From Oscillospiraceae bacterium (GTDB taxonomy: Bacteria > Bacillota > Clostridia > Oscillospirales > Acutalibacteraceae), in assembly GCA_029098185.1 (NCBI GenBank), contig JAQXNV010000002.1:1-51705 (forward strand): DNA of 51,705 nucleotides, written 5' to 3'. Shown piece by piece: positions 1-7,308 of the stretch. Below the pieces are notes generated by a model. The model was not told the origin of the DNA. It ran no database searches and worked only from the letters and a program-made list of their open reading frames with translations. How positions within the stretch are numbered: position 1 is the stretch's first letter; each line of letters begins with the position of its first letter. Position numbers and translations under genes: made by a program.

Positions 1-1
1 G

Positions 2-1267
2 GGAAGTGAGATTACTTTAACTCGTGGTGCGATTCCGACAGGTTATAACGCATTTCAGCAATGGAATATTTCGCCCGCTGATTCTGTCACGATTACAAAC
101 GATACATTCACAATGCCAAGCAAGGCTCTCACAATTACCGCCCAGTGGACGTACATTCCGCCATACATCCCGCCGACGTACCCCATCATCACACAAGATC
201 CACCGATCACCGATGAAAACGGCAACGTCATCACCACCATGACCCAAAGAAACGCTGACGGCTCCACCGTGGAAACCACCGTTCTCACCAAGGTCAACGG
301 CGACACCATCACCACCGTGGTGGAAAAAGACAGCCAGGGAAACGTGACCAAAACCACGGAAACCACCGTGGAAACGATGGAGGGCGGCGAAACCGTCGAA
401 ACGGAAATCGTGACCGATGCAAGCTGCCATACGGTCACCACGATCACAAGCACCACGATTTTTGGCAACCAGACCATCCAGCGGATCGAAGCGACCCAAA
501 ATTCGTATGGAAATACCGTCACCACCACGGAGACCACCTACAAGGACATTGACGGCAACATCAGCCAGCGCTACACCGAGCATGAGATCAAAAACATCGG
601 CAACGGCACCGATGCGGTGCTCACGCTGGATCAGGACGTGGATGGCAATATCACCGGCGCCCACGCCACCATCGATAAGACCGGCGCAACCAAGTCCAAC
701 GGCGTGCAAGCCACCTTTACAAAGAAAGTGTTCTCCCAACTGCTGGAACTCCACGACGGCGCCATGACCATCGATATGCATGTGACAAATGAGAAGGGCG
801 AGCTGCGCTACGTCGTGCAGATTGATGTAAACAATCTGACACCGAAGAACGATCTGAAAATCTACCGCACCGATGGCGATGGCAATTTCATTCTGGTGAA
901 CAGCCGCACCTACACCACCGACAGCAAGGGTCAGTTGCGATTGGTAATTCGCTCCACCGGCAATTTCACCATGAAGAACGGCACCGAAGCAGCGGAGATC
1001 AACAAAGCGATTCTGGCAACGGTAAAAGCAAAGCAATCCACCGCAACGGTGAAGAAGGGCAAGACGATGACGTTTGCTTTCCATGACGATCTGGACATCC
1101 GCAATGTGAAGTCCATCACCTACACGACCAGCAAACCCACCGTCGCCACCGTTGACAAGAACGGAAAAATCAAGGCAAAGCAAGCCGGAACCGTAACAAT
1201 CAAAGCAACCGTCACATTGAAGAACGGTACCGTCAAGACGGTGAAAATGACGGTCACGGTGAAGTAA
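2..1267 (+). CDS. C-terminal part of a large surface protein (InlB-type repeat, Big_2 Ig-like domain), 5' end outside window
   Basis: The frame is open from the window edge, so this is the last 421 codons of a longer gene. Visible residues about 36-51 end in the pattern FTMPSKALTITAQW, the typical close of a Listeria-Bacteroides (InlB B-type) repeat. A Thr/Val/Glu-rich beta-strand stretch with repeated ETTVET-like units follows. Residues about 338-421 match a bacterial Ig-like Big_2 domain, with the hallmark STATVKKGKT, KPTVATVDKNGKIKAKQAG and a closing VTVK. I see no LPXTG or SLH anchor at the C-terminus, so attachment must come from the missing N-terminal part, or the protein is secreted. 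Such proteins usually act in adhesion or carbohydrate contact; the ligand here is unknown. The gene ends in a good terminator. Confidence 0.85.
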   Translation, partial: GSEITLTRGAIPTGYNAFQQWNISPADSVTITNDTFTMPSKALTITAQWTYIPPYIPPTYPIITQDPPITDENGNVITTMTQRNADGSTVETTVLTKVNGDTITTVVEKDSQGNVTKTTETTVETMEGGETVETEIVTDASCHTVTTITSTTIFGNQTIQRIEATQNSYGNTVTTTETTYKDIDGNISQRYTEHEIKNIGNGTDAVLTLDQDVDGNITGAHATIDKTGATKSNGVQATFTKKVFSQLLELHDGAMTIDMHVTNEKGELRYVVQIDVNNLTPKNDLKIYRTDGDGNFILVNSRTYTTDSKGQLRLVIRSTGNFTMKNGTEAAEINKAILATVKAKQSTATVKKGKTMTFAFHDDLDIRNVKSITYTTSKPTVATVDKNGKIKAKQAGTVTIKATVTLKNGTVKTVKMTVTVK

Positions 1268-1292
1268 TTACATTGATTCCTGCAAGCAGAAA

Positions 1293-1330
1293 GGAGTCTC
1301 GGAACTGTTCCGAGGCTCCATTGTTTGTTT
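1293..1330 (+). terminator. Rho-independent terminator of the surface protein gene
   Basis: A 12-bp stem (GGAGTCTCGGAA at 1293-1304 pairing with TTCCGAGGCTCC at 1308-1319, one G-T pair) closes a 3-nt loop and is followed by ATTGTTTGTTT. It lies 25 bp after the stop codon. Confidence 0.85.
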
Positions 1331-1503
1331 CTGGGATGCTGAAGCATCAACGCAGTGTATTTCCCAGCGACAAGTCATTGCTGAAAGCTCTGCACTTAGC
1401 CACTTTTGGGGCCACAAGAAAAAATGCTGGATTTTCACCCAGCACATTACATAAATGATAATTGCATAGAAGATCTTTTATAAAAATCTTTTCACAGGTC
1501 CTA

Positions 1504-1860
1504 TTAATTCAATGCTGCACAAATGGCTGCTATCACGGTGTCATCGCTGTCTTTTTCAAACTTAGCGATCACCGGAATACCGTATTTGTCATGGATAATA
1601 TCTGCTGCCCAGCAGAAAGTATCTGCATGACGCTCCATATTGCCGCTAACAGCAACACCTTTGCAACCGTCAGCTGATCGCTCCAGGAATTTCTCAACAA
1701 CCGGTGGTACGATGCCTGCACCGTCGGTGTAAGTAATCAGAATATAATCACCGGTAACCGCTTCTGTGCCGGTTTCCAATTTCACAGCATCACGGACCTG
1801 TAATTTATCCATCAGCTTTTGTACATTGCCTGTTCTTGATGCGTAAACGATTGTCATCAT
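1504..1860 (-). CDS. nrdI: NrdI-like flavodoxin (ribonucleotide reductase activator), orphan
   Basis: A 118-residue flavodoxin-like protein. The N-terminus, YASRTGNVQKL, has the family's (S/T)xTGN phosphate-binding loop for FMN. The middle has ITYTDGAGIVPPVVEKFL and GVAVSGN, both typical of NrdI. In known systems reduced NrdI supplies superoxide to assemble the Mn(III)2-tyrosyl radical of class Ib ribonucleotide reductase (NrdF). Two adjacent ATGs start the frame; AGGAGG at 1866-1871 serves either. No nrdE, nrdF or nrdH lies nearby, so it is monocistronic here with its own strong promoter. The length matches the family. The call is firm on fold and moderate on function, because NrdI-like flavodoxins also occur without class Ib enzymes. 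Confidence 0.8.
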   Translation of the reverse strand: MMTIVYASRTGNVQKLMDKLQVRDAVKLETGTEAVTGDYILITYTDGAGIVPPVVEKFLERSADGCKGVAVSGNMERHADTFCWAADIIHDKYGIPVIAKFEKDSDDTVIAAICAALN

Positions 1861-1901
1861 TGTCGCCTCCTAAAAATTGATGAATCAAAAATTCTATTTG
1901 T

Positions 1902-1930
1902 ATCATACAACGTTTGCCGACTACTGTCAA
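1902..1930 (-). promoter_or_regulatory. Sigma-A promoter of nrdI
   Basis: On the minus strand TTGACA (1930-1925), a 17-bp spacer and TATGAT (1907-1902) sit about 40 bp before the nrdI start. Confidence 0.85.
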
Positions 1931-2059
1931 TCTTCTGAAAAATTTTATCAATTCCGATTTATTCTGTATATATTCGCAGCAGAACGTATGCAAAAATGGT
2001 TGCAACCACACAGCAAAGAATGCGTAAAAATGATAAAATCAGCGCTCAGTCGGTTAGAA

Positions 2060-2719
2060 CCCTTCCGTCACGGCTTCGCCGTGCCACCTCCCCTCAAAGG
2101 GGAGGCAAGAAGCCTTGCGCTCAGCTTTTTCTCGGCTCCCCTTGCAGGGGAGCTGGCGCAACGCAGTTGCGACTGAGGGGTGAAGAAATTACTCAGCTGT
2201 CTGCGCAGCAGACTGAGGGGTGACTGCGAATTGCTTTCTGAAAAGCAAAGACAATTACGGTTGCGCTTCCCCGCAACAGGTTTCGAGCCTTTCAGGCTCG
2301 CCGCTCCCACCCCTTCCGGGGGACTGTCTTTCTTTCTTGCGTTCTTTGGGAAAGAAAGGCAGCAAAGAAAGAAGGGAACCAAAGAGGCGAGTCCCTGTGC
2401 TACGCAAAGACTGCGTTGGCGTGGAAAATCAACAACGTGCTATTGCGCGGGAGCAACGCCTCGCCCGTCGGGCGTCCGACCTCCGCCCCTACGTTGGATT
2501 ACCCCGTGCGGGAACTGCCGGCCATCATTTACTGGGGGCGCAAGCGCCCAGATACTCCCGTGGCAAGGGGCTTTACGCCGAGCCCTTTCTCAGCCCCCCC
2601 TTGCAGGGGGGCTGTCACCGCAGGTGACTGAGGGGTTTTCTTTTTTCGGAGCTGTCTGCGCAGCAGACTGAGGGGTGATGAATTTACTGAGCTGTCTGCG
2701 CAGCAGACTGGGGGGGTGA
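2060..2719. repeat. Repeat block R1: modular palindromic elements A, B, C, D
   Basis: This gene-free stretch is built from modules that recur at three other places in the window. Module A (2060-2120) has a CACGGC-TTC-GCCGTG hairpin and a CTCCCC/GGGGAG stem. Module B occurs complete at 2127-2182 and 2586-2636; short versions (one hairpin plus ACTGAGGGG) lie at 2193-2222, 2649-2677 and 2689-2719. Module C is at 2233-2380 and module D at 2481-2560. About 100 bp between C and D (2381-2480) is not repeated elsewhere in the window. Open frames here are repeat-derived and lack ribosome binding sites. The block lies upstream of nrdI and beyond the 3' end of the TetR gene. Confidence 0.85.
2233..2380 (+). 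repeat. Module C, copy 1 (about 148 bp)
   Basis: Nearly identical to 34100-34247 and 51492-51638. In order it holds GCTTTCTGAAAAGC, a CGAGCC/GGCTCG hairpin, CCCCTTCCGGGGG, then CTTTCTTTCTTGC opposite GCAAAGAAAGAAG, which can fold on each other. Confidence 0.85.
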
Positions 2720-2758
2720 TTTAAAGAGGGCAAAGCCATGGGCACACCCTTTTGGGCA

Positions 2759-2788
2759 TGAAAAAAGCACGGCCCGATCTGGCCGTGC
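2759..2788 (-). terminator. Terminator of the TetR-family gene
   Basis: On the minus strand GCACGGCC (2788-2781), a 6-nt loop and GGCCGTGC (2774-2767) are followed by TTTTTT. Confidence 0.85.
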
Positions 2789-2809
2789 GCTGGATGGTTA
2801 TGTGGCGGA

Positions 2810-3394
2810 TCAGGTCCGCATCGTTTTTTGATGCTGGAGGATCCCATCCAGGGACTGCTGGAGGGTTCCCATCATGCTGCGGATCGCGCAGCCACGGTCT
2901 ACGTCGTCGTGGTCCAAAGCCCAGGCGACAATGTAGCTCACCAGCGCATTGGTGTGGAATCGGATGAGGAACTGCCGGTACGGCTCGTCCAACAGGATGC
3001 CGGTGGAGCGCTCTGCGTCATTGATACACTTGGTGACAGCAGCAGGCAGATTCAGCCGGAAAAAGGCGGTTGCATCCTCGTAGGTGACCGACTCCAAAAC
3101 GCAACGGACTACGGCTTCATTGTCCTCAATGTAGTCCAGCGCAAAGTGCAGTGTGCGTTCCAGCTCGGCCTTGGGGCCCAGGGCCTCTAGCAGGGCATTT
3201 GCGTCATCCTCCAGCATCCAGTGGAGCAGACCGTTCAGGTCCTCAAAGTGATAGTAAAAGGTCTTGCGGTTCAGGTCACAGTCCAGCATGATCTCGCTGA
3301 CGGTGATCTTGTTGAAAGGCTTTTGCGCCATGGCTCGCTTCAGAGAAGCTGCCAACTTCTTTTTTGTGTTGTAAGACGTGATTGCATGTTTCAT
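2810..3394 (-). CDS. TetR/AcrR-family transcriptional regulator
   Basis: A 194-residue protein. The N-terminal helix-turn-helix region reads ITVSEIMLDCDLNRKTFYYHF, the standard TetR signature ending in FYYHF, at about residues 28-50. The rest is all-helical ligand-binding/dimer domain, of the type seen in DhaS-like regulators (TetR with an alternative C-terminal domain). The frame stays open to 3472, but the ATG at 3394 is preferred because GAGGTG lies 8 nt upstream of it and the -35 box lies inside the longer frame. It is a single gene with its own promoter, a candidate autoregulatory operator and a terminator. No adjacent target gene is obvious, and the ligand is unknown. Confidence 0.85.
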   Translation of the reverse strand: MKHAITSYNTKKKLAASLKRAMAQKPFNKITVSEIMLDCDLNRKTFYYHFEDLNGLLHWMLEDDANALLEALGPKAELERTLHFALDYIEDNEAVVRCVLESVTYEDATAFFRLNLPAAVTKCINDAERSTGILLDEPYRQFLIRFHTNALVSYIVAWALDHDDVDRGCAIRSMMGTLQQSLDGILQHQKTMRT

Positions 3395-3427
3395 GTTGTG
3401 ACACCTCAAAACTGTAATCCATTTTTC

Positions 3428-3472
3428 AATTGCCGATTCTTTATTATACGGGCAATTCCAGGGTAATTTCAA
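3428..3472 (-). promoter_or_regulatory. TetR gene promoter with candidate operator
   Basis: TTGAAA (3472-3467), 18 bp, TATAAT (3448-3443) on the minus strand. An inverted repeat AATTGCC (3428-3434) / GGCAATT (3451-3457) brackets the -10 box, which suits autorepression by the encoded TetR protein. The promoter is clear; the operator role is inferred. Confidence 0.75.
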
Positions 3473-3540
3473 TAGCTAAATGATATTTTCGACAAAACGT
3501 GCAGAAATTGTTTAAAAATGCGTTCTTTTTTGGAACATTG

Positions 3541-3870
3541 CTAAGGCTTTTCCCTCGACTTATTCATGCGAAGCAACAGCTTGCCCTGTTCCAGCAAAAG
3601 CGCTTTTTGGGAACTGGGCAACGCTCGATACACCCGCAAAAGCTCATCCTCACAATGGGTCCGCTCCGGACTGCCGTGAAAATCCAGCAGATAATCGGTG
3701 GAAACGTGAAAATACGCCGCAAAAGCCTTCAGCGTCTCAAAATCCGGTTCCCGGACGCCGCGAACATAGTTTCCAATGGTGGTGGCGCCCATATTCAAAT
3801 CGGCAGCTAAGTCTTTTTGGGTCAGATCATTCTCATCCAGCAGCTCACGCAAAATCTCTCCGAATGTCAT
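3541..3870 (-). CDS. Small Xre-family helix-turn-helix regulator
   Basis: A 109-residue protein. Residues about 4-60 form an HTH_3/Cro-C1 domain (LTQKDLAADLNMGATTIGNYVRG, then PDFETLKAFAAYFHVSTDYLLD). The C-terminal 45 residues are a helical tail with no recognised domain. A GTG at 3879 is in frame, but it touches the Shine-Dalgarno AGAGAGG; the ATG at 3870 has normal spacing (about 8 nt) and is chosen. The intergenic region to 4183 is AT-rich and probably carries divergent promoters for this gene and the secreted protein. The target is unknown. Confidence 0.85.
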   Translation of the reverse strand: MTFGEILRELLDENDLTQKDLAADLNMGATTIGNYVRGVREPDFETLKAFAAYFHVSTDYLLDFHGSPERTHCEDELLRVYRALPSSQKALLLEQGKLLLRMNKSREKP

Positions 3871-4182
3871 GGGAATCACCTCTCTATAATTCTAAAATAA
3901 AATAAAAAGAGACTGATGCAAAAACCACAAAATGAATTGAAAAGACACAAATAGTATGATGCTTTCTTTTTGTTATACCACAGAAATGTGTGAAAAAGTT
4001 GAGCTTTCTGTGAAGATTCCCTCACATTTCCAGAAAGATCTATAGCACAAACGGGCAACGATTTCCGATTTCGCCGTGCCAGTTCGGAAATAGACCTGTT
4101 CCTTTTGGCCATTTTATGCCATACTTATGCCATGCTCTAAAGAAACACCACAACCCGCAACAACACGAAGGAGGCATCTTTC
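3871..4182. other. AT-rich divergent intergenic region
   Basis: 312 bp between the Xre gene (minus) and the secreted FnIII protein (plus). It contains a small CACA-GAAA-TGTG inverted repeat near 3980 and a direct repeat TTATGCCAT near 4114-4132. No promoter with two good boxes could be assigned. The Shine-Dalgarno AAGGAGG of the downstream gene is at 4168-4174. Confidence 0.5.
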
Positions 4183-5562
4183 ATGAAACAGCAATCTTTC
4201 CGCAAAAAACTGACGACAGCCCTCATCACCATGAGCCTTTTGGCAGCAGCTACGCTGACGCCAATGACCGCTCTGGCCGCAAACAACAATCCCAGCGGCT
4301 CCGGTCACGAATATGTGATGCTGTGGCAGGAGAGCAGTGGTTCCACAGCCATTTATCGGGGTGACGGCGAAGCGTATAAAGTCTCCGGCGTCACCTACAA
4401 CAAAAAGACAAATACCCTGACGCTGAACAACGTCAAGGCGCCGGACAAGATGCTGGAGATCAACGAAATGGGCGAAAACTTCACCATCGTTCTCAAGGGC
4501 ACCAATACCCTGGGTACCATCCAGGCTTTTGGCTACGGCTATGGCGGCAGCGTACGTCTTTCCGGCACCGGCAGCCTGACGCTGAACAAGAATAAAGCCT
4601 ACCGAAGCGCCATTTTGGTCCAAGCCGAAAGCGGCCCGGCTAAGCTGACCATTGACAAGGGCGTGAAGTTGACGGCCTATGCCGCAAAGGGCTACGACGC
4701 CTTTGCCATTACAAAAACAACTTGCGGCACCAACGCCCTGAACATCACCGGGACGACCTCCATCAAAAACACCGGAAAAGTCGCAGAGAGAACCACCTAC
4801 CGGGCAATGTCTACCCAAAAGCTGCCCCTGTATGTGGCAACGCCCAGAAGCGGCAATGACGGCAACAAATATTGCGTCCAGAAAATCACCACCGCAGCAG
4901 GCGCAGAGCAGATCATTTTGAAGAAGATCGTCACCGACCCCACCTATGGTGATTTTGCCGTAGACGCTACAGACAAGTTTGGCAATGCGCTAAGTCCCTT
5001 TGATTTTGAGACTTCCGATACAGAGCAGATCTGGGTGGCCGGCGGATCAACCATGTATCTTGATGGCTACACCAACAAGAGCGATCCCAAAGGGATGTAC
5101 GGTGTACTGAAGAGCGGCAGCAGCTACTATGTTTACAAAGTGAAAGAAAGCACCGTGGGTCTCATTTGTGAGCCTGTGAAGGATCAGCAGGGCGTAAAAT
5201 CCCTGCCCAGCAATTACAAGCCGTTGACCAGCGGTAAAACCTACTATAATTACAGCTACGGCGGCACAACGTACACTACGCCAGCCGCTACTGCCATCTC
5301 CAAGCTGACAGCCAGCAAGAAAGCCTTTACCGTGAGCTGGAAAAAGGTGTCCTCCATCAGCGGCTATCAGGTGTCCTACAGCACCAGCAGCAGCTTCAAA
5401 ACCGCAAAGACCATCACGGTCAGCAAGGATACCACCGCAAAGAAGCTGACCTCCCTCAGCGCCAACAAAAAATATTATGTCCGGGTACGCACCTACAAAA
5501 CCATTGACGGCGCTAAGGTCTACAGTAACTGGAGCAGTGCAAAAGCAGTTACCACCAAGTAA
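4183..5562 (+). CDS. Secreted protein with C-terminal fibronectin type III domain
   Basis: 459 residues. The N-terminus is a classic signal peptide: KQQSFRKKL, a hydrophobic stretch with LLAAATLTPM, and a likely cut after ALAA near residue 33. Residues about 40-200 are a strand-rich region with TLTLNNVKAP and SGTGSLTLNKNKA, suggesting a parallel beta-helix like those of carbohydrate-active or adhesive clostridial surface proteins. Residues about 372-459 are a fibronectin type III domain (ISKLTASKKAFTVSWKKV, then YYVRVRTYKTIDG), a common tail in secreted clostridial proteins. AAGGAGG with 8-nt spacing fixes the ATG. No catalytic motif or cell-wall anchor was recognised, so the function is unknown beyond export. 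Confidence 0.85.
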   Translation: MKQQSFRKKLTTALITMSLLAAATLTPMTALAANNNPSGSGHEYVMLWQESSGSTAIYRGDGEAYKVSGVTYNKKTNTLTLNNVKAPDKMLEINEMGENFTIVLKGTNTLGTIQAFGYGYGGSVRLSGTGSLTLNKNKAYRSAILVQAESGPAKLTIDKGVKLTAYAAKGYDAFAITKTTCGTNALNITGTTSIKNTGKVAERTTYRAMSTQKLPLYVATPRSGNDGNKYCVQKITTAAGAEQIILKKIVTDPTYGDFAVDATDKFGNALSPFDFETSDTEQIWVAGGSTMYLDGYTNKSDPKGMYGVLKSGSSYYVYKVKESTVGLICEPVKDQQGVKSLPSNYKPLTSGKTYYNYSYGGTTYTTPAATAISKLTASKKAFTVSWKKVSSISGYQVSYSTSSSFKTAKTITVSKDTTAKKLTSLSANKKYYVRVRTYKTIDGAKVYSNWSSAKAVTTK

Positions 5563-5585
5563 CTGATCTTCTCTAAAAAACAACA

Positions 5586-5637
5586 AGATCCCCTCCGGCG
5601 CAGTGTTGCTTCTGCGTTAGAGGGGATCTGTCTTTTG
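5586..5637 (+). terminator. Terminator of the FnIII protein gene
   Basis: AGATCCCCTC (5586-5595) pairs perfectly with GAGGGGATCT (5620-5629), with an inner CGCAG/CTGCG stem, followed by GTCTTTTG. Confidence 0.8.
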
Positions 5638-5684
5638 TAATCATCTTACCGCTTGCCCTATACCCTGTGGAGCTGTCCCCTTGT

Positions 5685-5713
5685 TTCTGCTCTGCTGACA
5701 AACCAGAGCAGAA
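5685..5713. repeat. Perfect 10-bp inverted repeat
   Basis: TTCTGCTCTG (5685-5694) and CAGAGCAGAA (5704-5713) can form a stem with a 9-nt loop. It has no T-run on either side. It lies between two gene 3' ends, so it may help block convergent transcription. Confidence 0.5.
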
Positions 5714-5742
5714 CACAACAGTGAACATAGCAGAAAAGCGCA

Positions 5743-5779
5743 GCAAAAAATCCATGGCTGTCCGTCGACAACCATGGAT
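5743..5779 (-). terminator. Terminator of the gltBD operon
   Basis: On the minus strand ATCCATGG (5779-5772) and CCATGGAT (5757-5750) form the stem, followed by TTTTTT. Confidence 0.8.
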
Positions 5780-5811
5780 GCTGCGTTATTTTTTATGATT
5801 TTTACAGCCGG

Positions 5812-7296
5812 TCACAGGCAGGTGTACCCCATGAGGTATTCGTCTACCTCGGCGGCGCAATTACAGCCCTCCTCAATGGCCCACACCACGAGGGACTGTC
5901 CCCTGTGCATATCGCCGGCGGTAAAGACCTTTTCCACATTGGTCTGATAGTGGTTTTTCGCTGTCTGCACATTGGTGCGCTGGTTCCGCTCTACGCCAAA
6001 GGCGTCCGACACATAGGACTGACTGCCTAAAAATCCGGCGGCGATCAGCAGCATTTGGCAAGGCAGTGTTTCCTCACTGCCTGCAATGGGCACCATGCGC
6101 ACCCGGCCTGTCTCCTTGTCCTTTTGCGCTTCCAGATGCACGATGGTCACGGCGCAGAGCTTTCCCTCCTCATCGCTGTGGAACTCCTTCACCGTGGTCT
6201 GATACCGGCGGGGATCCTCCCCAAACACGGCGATGGCCTCCTCGTGGCCGTAGTCTGTTTTGCGCACCCGGGGCCACTGGGGCCAAGGATTCGACTCCAG
6301 CCGCTCTGCCGGCGGTTCAGCCATCATCTCCAGCGCCGTAATGCTCTTGCAGCCATGGCGCATACAGGTGCCAATGCAGTCGTTGCCGGTATAGCCGCCG
6401 CCTACCACGATGACATCCTTGTCCTTTGCCGAGAAGAAGTTGCCGTCGGTAAGGTGAGAATCCAGCAGGCTTTTGGTGTTCTGCCGGAGAAAATCTACGG
6501 CAAAATAGATGCCTTCCGCCTCCCGGCCCGGACAATCCAGATCTCTCGGGTTCGACGCGCCGCAGCACAGCACAACGGCGTCATAATCCCGCAGCAGCTC
6601 CTCTGCTGGCAGCGTTCTGCCTACGTCCACGTTGGTCTTAAAGGTGATGCCCTCCGCTTTCAGCAGCGCTACCCGGCGGTCTACGATGTGCTTTTCCAGC
6701 TTCATGTTGGGGATGCCGTACATCAAAAGGCCGCCGATGCGGTCAAACCGCTCGTAAACGGTGACGAGATGGCCCCGTCGGTTGAGCAGGTCTGCCGTAG
6801 CCAATCCGGATGGGCCGGAGCCAACGACAGCCACACGTTTGCCGGTGCGCACTGCTGGGACACAGGGCTGGATCAATCCATTTTCCCAGCCGTATTCCAC
6901 CAGGGCCAGCTCATTTTCCTTCACCGTCACCGGATCGCCATTGGCGCCGCAGGTACACGCTGCCATGCACAGGGCCGGACAGACCCGCCCGGTAAACTCG
7001 GGGAAGGGATTGGTCTTATGCAAACGATCCAGGGCGTGCTGCCAGTTGCCCTGATAGATCTGATGGTTCCATTCGGGGATCAGATTGTGCAGCGGACAGC
7101 CGGTGGTCATGCCGCCCAGCTCCACGCAGCTCTGGCAGAAGGGCACACCGCAATTCATACAGCGGGCGCCCTGCTCCTGCCGGGCAGATCTTTCCAGCGG
7201 ACGGTGAAATTCCTGAAAATGCCGGATGCGTTCCAGAGGAGACTGTGCTGGGTTCTCCTGTTGTGTATACTCTAAAAATCCTGTCGGTTTTCCCAT
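5812..7296 (-). CDS. gltD: Glutamate synthase (NADPH) small subunit
   Basis: 494 residues, the usual size. The N-terminal cysteine cluster CMNCGVPFC plus the later CPALCMAACTCG are ligands of the [4Fe-4S] centres. GSGPSG near residue 158 is the FAD-binding loop. GGGYTGND near 298 is the second, NADPH-binding Rossmann loop. TAGDMHRGQSLVVWAI near the C-terminus closes the FAD site. The protein oxidises NADPH and passes electrons to GltB, which makes two glutamates from glutamine and 2-oxoglutarate. It follows gltB by 12 bp and is certainly cotranscribed. The terminator at 5743-5779 ends the operon. Confidence 0.95.
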   Translation of the reverse strand: MGKPTGFLEYTQQENPAQSPLERIRHFQEFHRPLERSARQEQGARCMNCGVPFCQSCVELGGMTTGCPLHNLIPEWNHQIYQGNWQHALDRLHKTNPFPEFTGRVCPALCMAACTCGANGDPVTVKENELALVEYGWENGLIQPCVPAVRTGKRVAVVGSGPSGLATADLLNRRGHLVTVYERFDRIGGLLMYGIPNMKLEKHIVDRRVALLKAEGITFKTNVDVGRTLPAEELLRDYDAVVLCCGASNPRDLDCPGREAEGIYFAVDFLRQNTKSLLDSHLTDGNFFSAKDKDVIVVGGGYTGNDCIGTCMRHGCKSITALEMMAEPPAERLESNPWPQWPRVRKTDYGHEEAIAVFGEDPRRYQTTVKEFHSDEEGKLCAVTIVHLEAQKDKETGRVRMVPIAGSEETLPCQMLLIAAGFLGSQSYVSDAFGVERNQRTNVQTAKNHYQTNVEKVFTAGDMHRGQSLVVWAIEEGCNCAAEVDEYLMGYTCL

Positions 7297-7308
7297 GATG
7301 CTCCTCCT

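Noticed and set aside
17-1183. Long open frame antisense to the surface protein gene
   Set aside because: No ribosome binding site; it mirrors the codon pattern of the real gene on the plus strand, which has domain matches and a terminator.
2068-2671. Several overlapping frames in repeat block R1 on both strands
   Set aside because: They are translated repeat sequence; equivalent frames recur in the other blocks and lack ribosome binding sites.
3876-4112. 78-codon minus-strand frame starting MAKRNRSISELARRN
   Set aside because: No Shine-Dalgarno, an AT-rich low-complexity second half, and it ends inside the upstream region of the Xre gene.
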